Positions 26,472 through 35,306 of a stretch of 64,000 bases of DNA are shown here, one piece after another. The position numbers and the translations under genes are program-made. This stretch comes from Vulcanimicrobiota bacterium. GTDB taxonomy: Bacteria > Vulcanimicrobiota > Vulcanimicrobiia > Vulcanimicrobiales > Vulcanimicrobiaceae. The DNA lies in assembly GCA_027452165.1 (NCBI GenBank), contig DAIDGX010000016.1:1-64000 (forward strand). Direction: 5' to 3'. The number at the start of each line of letters is the position of its first letter. Positions within the stretch are counted from its first letter, which is position 1. A model generated the notes under the pieces. That model ran no database searches and was not told where the DNA came from. It saw only the letters and a list, made by a program, of their open reading frames with translations.

Positions 26472-28493
26472 TTACCCTGGTTGTGCGGGCGGCGCGTAGG
26501 GCGCGCCGAGTTGGATATCGTACGTCCGACCGTCCCGTTCCACCTCGAAGCCGTGCGGTTTTCCGTCGTACGCGCGTGCTTGCGTCTGAAACGTGCCATA
26601 CTCCCACCAGAACTTGCCATCGAGCTTGTTCACGATATCGTTCGTGCGCAAGCCTGCATCATATGCGGGGCCGCCTGCCCGCACGTAGGCACGCATGTAG
26701 CCGTCCACCGTTTTAAAGAGCGCATAAAAATAGGTCGGCGCATCGCCCGGCGCGCTTGCGATGCCGTGCGTGAAGAGCTCCGTCGCGTGACGCGGCCGGC
26801 GCAGCGCCCAGGCCCGCAACCGCGCGACGCCCGCAAGCGCAAGTGCGCGCGCGTTCGACGGCGTCGTCTCACCGTGCGCGGTCGCGTGATCGTGCCACTC
26901 CTGCACGATCCATCCGCCACAGTCTTCGAGTCGCAACCCGACATCGAGATCGGTTCCCTCGAGCAGTTTGAAGGTGGTGGCGGAGACGAACAGATAGGCC
27001 GCGTACGCTTTCGACGCGCAGCCGCTCGCATCGGGATCAGCGTGGAGCGCGAACGCGTGATAGCCTGCAGCGTCGAGCTGGCCGATGACCGCACGCGCGG
27101 CAACCTGGCCGAGCGCCGTGCGATCGTCGTCCACCGCGATGTGCTGCGCAGCCTCCGGCGGCGCCGTGAAGCCGGGTTGCGGCGCGAGCGCATCGGCATA
27201 CGCCGGCGGCGCGATCGACGCAAATACGCGCACGCCGAAGAGCCGGCCGCCGAAGAGTACCACCGCCAACGATGCGAGCGTTGCAACGCCCACCTGCCAC
27301 AGAAGCGTTCGCCGCGCGATCGTCTCGATCGAGACGCCCGTAAAATTTGCCACCCAGACGTTTGCGGTATTCGTGGGATCGCACACGTTCTGCACCTGCA
27401 CCACCGCCATCACCGCCGCGACGATGATCACCGGCGGCAACGCGTGCGAAGCGAGCAGCACCGTGAAGATCGCGATGCCCACGCCGAAGGGGTTGAGCGG
27501 CCCGCGGTAGAGCGCAAGCGGGCTCAAAAGACCGAAGATCGCGACGTATGCGACCGGATTGCGAATCCACGGACCCGCAAACGGCGCGAGCGCCGCGGCG
27601 AATTGCGGCGTACGCGTCGCGGTGAGCAGCATCCCTATACCGATGAAGAGCAAGATCGCCGGCGCAACGTCCTCGACGCCGCGAATCGCTGCCGCAACGA
27701 GCGTTGGGATCGCGCGCCGTGGACGCGTAACGAGCACGCCGAAGAGCGCGGCCAGGATGAAGGCGATCGTCGGATCGAGGTGCAGCGCGTAGTAGAGGAC
27801 GAGTGGGAGCACGGGCGTCGCAAGTGCGATCGCCGGGACACGCGGAGCAGCCTCATCGTCGCGTGCGCGTACCGCCCAGGTCGCGTATCCGCGCTCGCGA
27901 CGGAACGCGACGATCGCGTAGGCAACCAGCGCGAGCGCGTCGATCGCGGCAAGCACCAGCGCGTAATGCGTCATCTGCTCCGGCGCCACCGCGAAAAACT
28001 GCGTGTAGAACTTCCAGTTGACGATGTTGAAGATGAAGCCGAGCGCAAACGCGAGTAGAAAGAGCGTCGCCGCGATCGTGCGCGGCACGCCCGTCGTCAT
28101 CAAGATCGGGAGCACGATCGATCCGACCATGATGATCGCCCCAAGCCCCGAAAGCGAGGTAAAGAGCAACGCGACGATCGCGCACATGCCGAGCGCGAGC
28201 AGCATCGGGCGCTCGCCGCCATACTCGGCGGCAAGGTTTACGAGGGCGCGCGCGATGCCCGTGTCCATCGTAACCCGGCCGAGCAGCGCGCCGAAGATGA
28301 CCGCCACATACACGCTCGCAAGCGACGATGCTCCGTTCACGACGATCGACCCGATCTGCGCGGGATCGAGCCGCGCGACGATCGCCATCGCTACGGTCAT
28401 CGCCGGAATCGCGATGAGCGCGGGGACCCAGCGCATATACATCATCACCGCGAAGGCGAGAAAGACCGCGAGCAGCAGCACGCCTACGATCAT
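26472..28493 (-). CDS. Ion-transporter-superfamily permease fused to an extracytoplasmic domain with PDZ
   Basis: A 673-residue protein. Residues 1 to about 440 are a polytopic permease of the ion transporter superfamily (GntP/CitM/DcuC-like): two halves, each with a conserved turn (SLSGLGAIIMVGSIVLP and NVCDPTNTANVWVAN). Residues about 450-570 are a soluble region with Cys and mixed secondary structure, and about 590-670 form a PDZ domain (GGPAYDAGLRTNDIVNKLDGK, then HGFEVERDGRTYDIQLG). Start ATG 28493 overlaps the GH20 stop (ATGA). The family normally imports organic acids; a permease carrying a PDZ is unusual. Exact family and substrate are uncertain. Confidence 0.78.
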   Translation of the reverse strand: MIVGVLLLAVFLAFAVMMYMRWVPALIAIPAMTVAMAIVARLDPAQIGSIVVNGASSLASVYVAVIFGALLGRVTMDTGIARALVNLAAEYGGERPMLLALGMCAIVALLFTSLSGLGAIIMVGSIVLPILMTTGVPRTIAATLFLLAFALGFIFNIVNWKFYTQFFAVAPEQMTHYALVLAAIDALALVAYAIVAFRRERGYATWAVRARDDEAAPRVPAIALATPVLPLVLYYALHLDPTIAFILAALFGVLVTRPRRAIPTLVAAAIRGVEDVAPAILLFIGIGMLLTATRTPQFAAALAPFAGPWIRNPVAYVAIFGLLSPLALYRGPLNPFGVGIAIFTVLLASHALPPVIIVAAVMAVVQVQNVCDPTNTANVWVANFTGVSIETIARRTLLWQVGVATLASLAVVLFGGRLFGVRVFASIAPPAYADALAPQPGFTAPPEAAQHIAVDDDRTALGQVAARAVIGQLDAAGYHAFALHADPDASGCASKAYAAYLFVSATTFKLLEGTDLDVGLRLEDCGGWIVQEWHDHATAHGETTPSNARALALAGVARLRAWALRRPRHATELFTHGIASAPGDAPTYFYALFKTVDGYMRAYVRAGGPAYDAGLRTNDIVNKLDGKFWWEYGTFQTQARAYDGKPHGFEVERDGRTYDIQLGAPYAPPAQPG

Positions 28494-30421
28494 CGAAACG
28501 CCTTCGGGGCGCCGATCACCGAATCGAGCGGCGGCAAGCTTTTCGTCACGAGATAGTCTTCGTAGGTGACGCGATCGATCGCGTCGGCCCGCTCGATTGC
28601 TCGCTGTGCGTCGAGGTGATAGCGCTCGAGATTGCTTGCGAGATGACCCGGACGGCTCTCGTAGCGCCACGCTTGCGCGTAGAGCGGCGCGAGTTCTTCG
28701 TCGTTATCGCGCTGCTCCCAAAACCAATATTTACACCAAAACAGGTCGCGTACGGCATCTTTGGGATGGAGTAATGCATCCGCATAGTACTGGCGCACCT
28801 CACGCGCGATCTGGTAGCGCCGCCCGAGCGCATCGTAGCGACGCGCGGCGAGCAGCATCACCCTCGCCGCGTTCGCGTGCAAAGGTGGATGCACGCTGTA
28901 GAGGTCTTGTTCCACGCGCTCGGCTTCCAGTCGCGTGCGCGAGAGCGCCGCATCCGAGAGCTTTTCCGCAACCGCATCGTCGAAGGGATCGTCCCAAAAC
29001 AACTTGTCGCTCGCATCCGTCCCGAGTTGCGCATCGATACCCCCGAGCGTCAACGCATCGCGGGAATACCGTGCATCGTTCACGCCGAAAAACGCGTGCG
29101 GGAAATCGGCGGCAAAGTCCGCGAGCGAATCGTCGGTGCTCCAGGCGGCCGCGGCCGCGTAGAGGACCGGATACCACGTCGCCTCATAGAGCGTCTCGCC
29201 GTCGTCGTTCCAGACCGTCTGAAACAGGCCAAGGACGTGCGCGGCTTTCCCCTCGCGAATAAACAGCCGCTCGTTCGGCAAAGCGGTGTGCAGGTCGGGA
29301 AAGATGCGGTTCCAATTATTCGCACCGGGCGCGACCATCTGCGCAAACCCGCCGCGCGCGATCGTGCGAATGTACGGTTCGAACGTCTTCTGCGCTCCGT
29401 AGTGCCAATTGACGATTACCGCCGTCTTCGGCAGGTGCGCCATGATCGAGGGGTCGGCTTCGATCCCGTCGTCCCACAGCATCACGCGCGCACCCGAGGG
29501 CGCGATGATGCGGGCCATCTCGTTGACGTGCGCGGCGTACACCGCTCCGCGTCCCCCGTGTGCGGCGACGTATGCGGTCGTCTGTCCTTCGCCGAGCGTC
29601 GCCGTTTCGTCGGAGCCGATGTGAAAGAACGGGGGATGGGGAACTGCTTGCAACTCCTGCGTGATGATGCGCGTGAGATAACGCAGCGAGAGCGGCTGAT
29701 TCGGCGAGAGTAAGAAGCCGTGCGGGAATTCGGCTGCCTTGGCGTAGCGTTCGACGCGCAACGTGTTGTGCATGTGCGCGAACGTCTGTTGCTCGGGGAT
29801 GAACGCCACGTGATAGCGCGCCGCGTAGCGATCCAACTCGCGAAGTTGCGCGGGCGTGATGCCGTCGAGCGGTGCGGGCAGCGGATCGGTCGGGCTCACG
29901 AAAACGTTCTCCATGTACGGCGAGTAGCCGTTCATCTTGAACGCCGCGATCGTGCGGATACGCTCTTTGAAATAGCGCATCGTCGGCAGCGGCCCGCGCG
30001 AGACGTCGTCGGAGAGAATCCGCCAGCGCAATTGCGGCGCGTCGGCGATGGCGACGCACGGAAGGCGGGCGGCTGAGCCGCGTCCGCTCGCAAGTTGCGC
30101 GAGGGTCGTGAGCGCGTAGAAGGCACCGTCGGCACCGGCGCTTGCAATCGACACGCCGCGGTCATCGACGCGCAGGCGATAGCCTTGCGGCGCGATCGAC
30201 CCATCGCGCACGAAGCGCACCTCGGCGTGCGGCGATGGCCGCGGCACGGCGATGCCGAGCGCCTTCCAGCGGCGGCGCAGCAGATCGTAACCGCCGGGGT
30301 CCACGGTGCGGGCGATCGTGCGGGGGATCGCAATCGAGCCGGCCCGGCACGACGCGGGGCGCACCTCGGTTGGACGCGGCACCACGTGCAGGGCCACAAG
30401 CGCCACGATCGCTGCAAACAT
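28490..30421 (-). CDS. Beta-N-acetylhexosaminidase (GH20)
   Basis: GH20 enzymes release terminal GlcNAc or GalNAc from glycans by substrate-assisted catalysis. From ATG 30421 the protein has 643 residues, with a signal-like segment MFAAIVALVALHVVP, an N-terminal GH20b-like domain (YRLRVDDRGVSI, GADGAFYALTTL) and a catalytic barrel with HIGSDET, Asp271-Glu272 being the catalytic pair, and a tryptophan-rich C-terminal part (NWHYG, NNWNRIFPD, FQTVWNDDGE). The helical C-terminal region is large. The frame extends to 30775 but that region overlaps the divergent FecR gene; ATG at 30451 is another candidate. It is first in the five-gene operon. Confidence 0.9.
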   Translation of the reverse strand: MFAAIVALVALHVVPRPTEVRPASCRAGSIAIPRTIARTVDPGGYDLLRRRWKALGIAVPRPSPHAEVRFVRDGSIAPQGYRLRVDDRGVSIASAGADGAFYALTTLAQLASGRGSAARLPCVAIADAPQLRWRILSDDVSRGPLPTMRYFKERIRTIAAFKMNGYSPYMENVFVSPTDPLPAPLDGITPAQLRELDRYAARYHVAFIPEQQTFAHMHNTLRVERYAKAAEFPHGFLLSPNQPLSLRYLTRIITQELQAVPHPPFFHIGSDETATLGEGQTTAYVAAHGGRGAVYAAHVNEMARIIAPSGARVMLWDDGIEADPSIMAHLPKTAVIVNWHYGAQKTFEPYIRTIARGGFAQMVAPGANNWNRIFPDLHTALPNERLFIREGKAAHVLGLFQTVWNDDGETLYEATWYPVLYAAAAAWSTDDSLADFAADFPHAFFGVNDARYSRDALTLGGIDAQLGTDASDKLFWDDPFDDAVAEKLSDAALSRTRLEAERVEQDLYSVHPPLHANAARVMLLAARRYDALGRRYQIAREVRQYYADALLHPKDAVRDLFWCKYWFWEQRDNDEELAPLYAQAWRYESRPGHLASNLERYHLDAQRAIERADAIDRVTYEDYLVTKSLPPLDSVIGAPKAFR

Positions 30422-30458
30422 GCGAGGGAGTTTGGCGGCGCCTGTGAACATTTCCGGC

Positions 30459-31283
30459 ATGAAGATGCATGCGTTCGTTCTTCCTGCGGCGCTGCTTGCG
30501 GTATTCGCCGTCACCTTGCCCGTCCGCGCCTCCGACGACAAGGAGCTGCTCAACATGAAGGGCTCGGTGCGATACCAATTGCCGAGCCGTCCGGCAAAGC
30601 CGCTTCCACCGAATGCCACGGTGGCGCTGAACGACCGTGATCTCGCGATCACGGGGGCCGCCTCGCTTGCAGGGCTGACGCTTCCCGATAGCTCCCAAGT
30701 GCTGGTGGGCGCGGACAGCAAGGTTGAACTCGGTTTCTTCAACCAAACCACGATCGCAAACGCAAAGTTCGTCATCTACAACGGCAAGGTGCGCTTTACC
30801 GTGCGCCATCCGCAGGGCGCCAAGGCGAACTACGTCTTCTCCACCCCCACCGCGCAAGTCGCGGTGCGGGGCACGCAAGGCGACATCGATAGCTCCGCGG
30901 GGCAACTGCGCGTGAACGTGTACGAAGTCTGCGATCCGCACGAACCGGTAACGGTCACCACGAAGAACGGACAGACCTTTCAACTTCTGGCCGGGCAATC
31001 GCTCGTCGCGCAACTCGTCAACGGTATCGTGCGCGCCAAGGTGGAGCAGCTTACGCAACAGATGATCGATCAATTCGCGCCGGATTTCGGGGCGCCCAAG
31101 AGCTGGGACGCTGCAACGCAACAGGTGATCGGCATGGCGCAGAGCCAAGCGTCGAGCGCGATCGACAACGCGGCCGGCGGCTACGGTCACGAGATCACGG
31201 GCGCGCTCGGCGGCCTCTTCGGTCACCACAAAGCGACGCCCGCGCCATCACCGTCGCCGGTGTCGGCGTCGTGCACCCACTAG
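30459..31283 (+). CDS. FecR-domain exported protein
   Basis: This 274-residue protein starts with a signal peptide of about 24 residues (ending VRAS-D). Residues about 70-170 match the FecR beta-domain: LPDSSQVLVGADSKVELG, KVRFTVRHPQGAKANYVFSTPTAQVAVRGTQGDI, where the TPTAxVAVRGT segment is the FecR hallmark, and ITVTTKNGQTFQLLAGQS-like end (VTVTTKNG). The rest is helical with Ala/Gln-rich sequence and a Pro/Ser tail. No membrane helix or TonB partner is near, so this is probably a periplasmic or surface FecR-type protein rather than an iron-sensing regulator. The ATG at 30459 is divergent from the GH20 gene. Confidence 0.82.
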   Translation: MKMHAFVLPAALLAVFAVTLPVRASDDKELLNMKGSVRYQLPSRPAKPLPPNATVALNDRDLAITGAASLAGLTLPDSSQVLVGADSKVELGFFNQTTIANAKFVIYNGKVRFTVRHPQGAKANYVFSTPTAQVAVRGTQGDIDSSAGQLRVNVYEVCDPHEPVTVTTKNGQTFQLLAGQSLVAQLVNGIVRAKVEQLTQQMIDQFAPDFGAPKSWDAATQQVIGMAQSQASSAIDNAAGGYGHEITGALGGLFGHHKATPAPSPSPVSASCTH

Positions 31284-31287
31284 ATCG

Positions 31288-31746
31288 CTAGGCGGCGGCT
31301 TCGGGCGTTTGCATCTCGTGATCGCGCACGTCGAACGCCTGCACGACCTCGTCGAGGAACGCCGTGAGTCCCACGGCATCGACGTTCGCGGCCCGGTCGG
31401 CTAGGCCGATCATGCGCAGGTCGTTTCGCGTTACGCGATCGACCTTGGCGCCGTCCAGCGTTGCGTACTCGAAGACTTTGAACGCGAGTTGGTTGCGAAA
31501 CCCGGCTCGCAGGATCAGGTCGCCCAGGCGGGCGGCGCCGGGCTCGGGCAGGTCTGCCAAACGCGCGCGCAGGAGCGCGAGCGCCTCGCCCAAGTAGGAA
31601 CGAACGAGCTCGTCCCCGCGGCGCCGGTCATCCTCGGTCGCGTACCCCGGGAACGCCGGAATCTTTGCGCGGAGCTCCGCAAGCGGATCCATCCCTGCCC
31701 GATACGACGGGTGTGACGCGGGGGCCTCGGGAATCCCTTGCAACAC
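31288..31746 (-). CDS. Hypothetical small cytoplasmic protein
   Basis: Unrecognised protein, no signal or membrane segment, rich in Ala, Leu, Arg and Asp and probably all helical. Two starts are possible: GTG 31746, with AGGAG about ten bases before it, and ATG 31692 at MDPLAELRAKIPAF, giving 134 residues. I report the longer one (152 residues) for the better ribosome site, though its leader would overlap the divergent gene. It ends five bases from the FecR gene, tail to tail. Confidence 0.6.
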   Translation of the reverse strand: MLQGIPEAPASHPSYRAGMDPLAELRAKIPAFPGYATEDDRRRGDELVRSYLGEALALLRARLADLPEPGAARLGDLILRAGFRNQLAFKVFEYATLDGAKVDRVTRNDLRMIGLADRAANVDAVGLTAFLDEVVQAFDVRDHEMQTPEAAA

Positions 31747-31747
31747 G

Positions 31748-32827
31748 ATGGCGCTTCTCCTGGTCGTCGCGCTCGTCGCCCTGGCGGGCGCGGCCTTTTA
31801 CGCCCGGAGCCTGATGCGGCGTTTTACGCATGCGCGTGACGAACACCGCCGCGTTCTCGCGCTCTTTTCACGTTACGTGCCCGCGCCCGTCGTCGAGGAT
31901 TTGCTCGCGCGTAAGGACCCACGCCTGTTCGAAGCGCGTCAGTACTACGCGACGATCCTTTCCGTACGCATCCGCGAGTTCGCGCTCTTTGCCGAATCGC
32001 TCTCACCCGAAGAGACGCTGCGCTACCTCAACGAGTTTTACACGATCGTCGGCCAAGCGGTTCAACGTCACAAAGGTATGATCGAGAGCCTGCGCGGCGA
32101 CACGGTGACCGCGCTATTCGGCGTGCTCGTCGAAGAGCGTTTTCAAGAGGAGCGCGCGCTGCGGGCCGCTCTCGACATCATGCGCATGATGAGCGCGATG
32201 AACTCGCGCTGGGCCGCCCAAGGACGCAAGGCGTTCGAAGTGGGCATGGGGGTGAACTCGGGAAAGATCGTGGCCGGCGACACCGGTTTCAAAGAACGCC
32301 GCGAGTTTGCGATCGTTGGAAATCCCGCGCATGTGGCGGCACGTCTGGAGGCTGCATCCGAAGAGCTGGGGGCGGCGATCGTGGCGAGCGAGACGACGTA
32401 CGATGTGGTGCGCGATCTCTTCGTCGGCATTCCGGCGTCCTCGCTTCCGTTGCGCGGGCTGCGCCGGCTGCAGAGCGCATACATCATCCGCGGGCTCACG
32501 CGACGGGCAAGCGAGGACGATCTCTTGACGCTCCCGTCGCAGCGATCGTTCCGCGAGACGCGCGTGCGCTCGTATGACGTGGCGGAGGAGCCGGCGACGC
32601 AGCCGGCCGAGTACGTGACGCCCGAGGAGGTGCGCGAGGCTCCGGTTGCGCAAGCTGCGCCCGTACCACCTCCGGCATACCGGTTCGACGTCGTCAGCCC
32701 GGCGCCGCCACCGGAGTTTACCCGCTTCTCACGGCTCGACGACGGCGCACCGGCGCTGCCCGAAGCGCCACCGATCCAAGGAATCTATGAAGACGACCAG
32801 GGACCGCCGATCCAACTTCCGCCGTAA
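31748..32827 (+). CDS. Membrane-anchored class III cyclase-like protein with missing catalytic residues
   Basis: One N-terminal membrane helix (residues 1-18) is followed by a cyclase homology domain (about 62-250) and a Pro/Ala-rich tail of about 100 residues. Class III cyclases make cAMP or cGMP. Key residues are altered: the first metal Asp of FADI is Arg74 (SVRI), the base-reading Lys of DKFIGD is Ser114, and the transition-state Asn of VNxAAR is His195. Asp118 (RGD) and Arg199 remain. The domain is therefore probably catalytically dead and acts as a sensor or scaffold. The cupredoxin gene starts inside its 3' end (41-base overlap). Confidence 0.85.
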   Translation: MALLLVVALVALAGAAFYARSLMRRFTHARDEHRRVLALFSRYVPAPVVEDLLARKDPRLFEARQYYATILSVRIREFALFAESLSPEETLRYLNEFYTIVGQAVQRHKGMIESLRGDTVTALFGVLVEERFQEERALRAALDIMRMMSAMNSRWAAQGRKAFEVGMGVNSGKIVAGDTGFKERREFAIVGNPAHVAARLEAASEELGAAIVASETTYDVVRDLFVGIPASSLPLRGLRRLQSAYIIRGLTRRASEDDLLTLPSQRSFRETRVRSYDVAEEPATQPAEYVTPEEVREAPVAQAAPVPPPAYRFDVVSPAPPPEFTRFSRLDDGAPALPEAPPIQGIYEDDQGPPIQLPP

Positions 32828-33368
32828 CATGCTTGCCGCGCTCGCGCTCGCCGGTGCCATCGCATGCGGCACCCGCGCTGACGCCGCGACCGTACGCGGC
32901 ACAACCGATGCGGCCGTCGTCTGGGTGAGCGCACCGGCCGCGATGCCCGCTCCGACCGAAGTGGAGATGCGCAACTCGCATCGCACGTTTATCCCACCCT
33001 TCGTCGCGATCGCTGCCGGCAGTTCGGTTCGCTTTCCGAACGACGACCCGTTCTATCACAGCATCTACTCCGCATCGAAGGCCGATCCGTTCGACATCGG
33101 GTACTACGGCCCGGGACCGGGTAAGGCCGTCGCGTTTCCAAACCCGGGCATCATTCAAGTACACTGCCACATTCACGCGAGCATGCATGCCGTCATCGTC
33201 GTTACCGATGGCCCCTTTGCCATGAACAGCGGCGGCACGTACGCGATCGAGGGCGTCCCCGCGGGACGTTACCGGCTCCACTCCTGGGACCCAACCCACG
33301 GCGAGCGCACGACCCACGTCACCATCCCCTCTGCCAGCGCCACCGTGACCGTCAACCTGCCGGCCTAG
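32787..33368 (+). CDS. Plastocyanin-like cupredoxin, exported
   Basis: A 193-residue protein with a signal peptide (basic RRSNFRRN, then MLAALALAGAIACGTRADA). The cupredoxin domain holds the type 1 copper ligands: His in DPFYHSIYS and the Cys, His and Met of VHCHIHASMHA. A beta-sandwich tail, YAIEGVPAGRYRLHSWDPTHGE, resembles a carboxypeptidase-regulatory domain. It probably carries electrons outside the membrane or binds copper. ATG 32787 has CAAGGA just upstream and lies in another frame inside the cyclase gene; the frame is open from 32646. Confidence 0.85.
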   Translation: MKTTRDRRSNFRRNMLAALALAGAIACGTRADAATVRGTTDAAVVWVSAPAAMPAPTEVEMRNSHRTFIPPFVAIAAGSSVRFPNDDPFYHSIYSASKADPFDIGYYGPGPGKAVAFPNPGIIQVHCHIHASMHAVIVVTDGPFAMNSGGTYAIEGVPAGRYRLHSWDPTHGERTTHVTIPSASATVTVNLPA

Positions 33369-33377
33369 AACCGCGCG

Positions 33378-34625
33378 TTACGGTGAGGCCGGACGTTGGG
33401 CGAGACGTTGGCCAAAAACGATGTCGCGCTGCTCCGGGAGCACCACACGTCCAGCGTCGATGAGACGCACCATCGCTTCGACGCAACGACGATCCCACTG
33501 CACGTCGATTCCGGCGAGCAAACGCCCGCGCGCTTCATCGAGCGCGAGGCGCGCACGATAGGGACGATCGGTCGTCATCGCATCGAACGTATCGGCAACC
33601 GCGATCACGCGCGAAAGCAGCGGAATTCTCTCGCCCTCGAGGCCGTCGGGGTAGCCCTTACCATCCCAACGCTCGTGATGATGCAGCACGCAGGGCGTGA
33701 CCGCCGCCATCGCTTCGACCGGGCCGAGAATCTCGCGCGCGATCGTCGGATGCAGGTTGATGATCTCGCGCTCGTGCGCATCGAGGGGGCCGGGCTTGAG
33801 CAGCACGGCGTCGGGAATGCCGATCTTGCCCAGATCGTGCAGCAGCGCCGACCAACGCACGGTCGAGACGTCGCTCTCTTTCAAGGCGAGTTCGCGTGCG
33901 ATCGCAACGGAGTACTCGGAGACGCGGAACGAATGGCCCGCCGTGTAGGGATCGCGCTGATCGACAATCGATGCGATCCCTTCCATCGTCTGCAAGAACG
34001 TCGTCTCGGCCGCGTCGCGGCGGCGATTCAATTCGCGTTGAGCAGCGATTGCTAACGTCAGCAGCGAGAGAAAGATCGCGCTGCACGCGACCAGCGTCGC
34101 GATCACGACGAATTGCGTTTCGCGCGACGTCTGCGCGTTCAACTGGCCGACCGACACGTCGATCGCCGCGACCGCAAGATACCCCGGTCCGTTCGGTTGC
34201 GCAAGGGGAACGAAGACCGTAACGACGCGCTCGCCGCCCTGCATCGTCTCGCGTGACTGCACGAAATTCTGCTCTTCGACTGCCTTCTTCACCGACGCTG
34301 TGGCATCGGGCGCGAGAATCGGATCGAGCGCCGCGCCGTCGGGACGATAGAGACGTACGCCGGCCACCAGCGCTTGAAAGTTCTCCACGTTGCGCACCGC
34401 GGCATCGATTCGCTCGCGATCGGCTTCGGTGAAGGTGCCCGACTGCGCGTACTCATCGAGCGCCGGCTGCAACGTCGCCGAGGCCTGCCCGACGGCGGTC
34501 GCGATCAGATCGCTCTTGAGAGCGTCGAGATGCGCGCGCGCGAACGCGTATGAAAGTCCAATCGAAATCGCCACGACCACGACGAGGAGTACCGCGGTAA
34601 ATCGCGCGAGGAAATCGACGCGCAC
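33378..34625 (-). CDS. HD-GYP domain signalling protein with periplasmic sensor
   Basis: The 415 residues comprise a membrane helix (about 8-27), an extracytoplasmic sensor of about 145 residues of the single-CACHE type, a second helix (about 172-194) and an HD-GYP domain. The HD pair is His263-Asp264 in HDLGKIG, and the GYP motif is in HHHERWDGKGYPDGL (315-329), with the following GERIPLLSRVIAVADTFDAMTTDRPYR. All catalytic residues seen are intact, so it probably degrades cyclic di-GMP. It is four bases from the ferritin-like gene, in the same direction. Confidence 0.92.
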   Translation of the reverse strand: MRVDFLARFTAVLLVVVVAISIGLSYAFARAHLDALKSDLIATAVGQASATLQPALDEYAQSGTFTEADRERIDAAVRNVENFQALVAGVRLYRPDGAALDPILAPDATASVKKAVEEQNFVQSRETMQGGERVVTVFVPLAQPNGPGYLAVAAIDVSVGQLNAQTSRETQFVVIATLVACSAIFLSLLTLAIAAQRELNRRRDAAETTFLQTMEGIASIVDQRDPYTAGHSFRVSEYSVAIARELALKESDVSTVRWSALLHDLGKIGIPDAVLLKPGPLDAHEREIINLHPTIAREILGPVEAMAAVTPCVLHHHERWDGKGYPDGLEGERIPLLSRVIAVADTFDAMTTDRPYRARLALDEARGRLLAGIDVQWDRRCVEAMVRLIDAGRVVLPEQRDIVFGQRLAQRPASP

Positions 34626-34629
34626 GCGC

Positions 34630-35157
34630 TTACTTCACGAATCCCGACGGGTACGGCGGAAAGTCGCCAAGCGCTTGAGCCAGGACGCCGACATGGATCG
34701 TCTCCACGCCCAAGATCGACCCCGCAACGCTCGCCAAATCCCGATCTTTGAACTCGGGAATCACCGAAAGATACGTGCTCGCAGCCTTCTCCTCGACGCC
34801 CTGCGCGAAGATTAGGATATCGCGCTCGGTCGTCAGTTGCGGATATGGCAGCTTCGCGGTGTTGAGCGAGGGCGTACCGCCGCCGGCCTGCACCGCGGCG
34901 ACGAGCGCGGCGAGATGCATCTGGTGATCGCGTTTGAACATCGCGGCGTATGCGGCGACCTTCGGAGAGAGTAGCTTGGTCGCGGCGGCCGCGTCGTAGG
35001 CTTTGATCCCGGCCCGCTCGAGTTCGATTGCGGAATTGAGCGAGGAGAGGTCGCCCGCATCGGCCTGCGCGGCACGCGCCACGAAGCGATCGAGCATGAC
35101 GACGCCGCTCGCACCGACGCTTGTGGCAAAGAGAAAGCGTGCGCGTGAGAGACTCAT
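34630..35157 (-). CDS. Ferritin-like domain protein with signal peptide
   Basis: The 175 residues start with MSLSRARFLFATSVGASGVVM, a signal-like helix resembling a twin-arginine or Sec signal but with only one Arg pair. Then follow four helices typical of the ferritin-like Ferritin_2/DUF4439 group (IELERAGIKAYDAAA, MFKRDHQMHLAALVAAV, FAQGVEEKAASTYLSVIPEF, SILGVETIHVGVLAQAL). Conserved Glu, Asp and His residues could bind two metals. Such proteins are exported in related bacteria and may store iron or protect against peroxide. It is the first gene of the HD-GYP pair. Confidence 0.82.
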   Translation of the reverse strand: MSLSRARFLFATSVGASGVVMLDRFVARAAQADAGDLSSLNSAIELERAGIKAYDAAAATKLLSPKVAAYAAMFKRDHQMHLAALVAAVQAGGGTPSLNTAKLPYPQLTTERDILIFAQGVEEKAASTYLSVIPEFKDRDLASVAGSILGVETIHVGVLAQALGDFPPYPSGFVK

Positions 35158-35236
35158 ACCTTTGAAGTATCGGCGTTGCCCGGCCGAAATCCGTCCGGCG
35201 CCGCGAGATTCCCCGGCAACGGCGGGCGGGGGCCCT

Positions 35237-35265
35237 GGAATCCGCCGGAGCGCTCCGTGCGTTAG
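35237..35265 (+). promoter_or_regulatory. Possible ECF-type promoter before the sigma factor gene, with palindrome
   Basis: GGAATC (35237-35242) and CGTTAG (35260-35265), separated by 17 bases, resemble the GGAAC/CGTC-type promoters of ECF sigma factors, which often drive their own gene. Between them sits a perfect 12-base palindrome, CGGAGCGCTCCG (35246-35257). The start codon of the sigma gene follows 41 bases later. The match is partial and untested. Confidence 0.3.
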
Positions 35266-35306
35266 ACCTTCGAGGGCACGGCGAGGGCAACGCGAAGGGT
35301 AGCCTC

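Noticed and set aside
26481-28058. Plus-strand open frame of 525 codons opposite the PDZ permease
   Set aside because: Composition is Arg/His-rich and lacks secondary-structure pattern; it mirrors the codon use of the permease gene.
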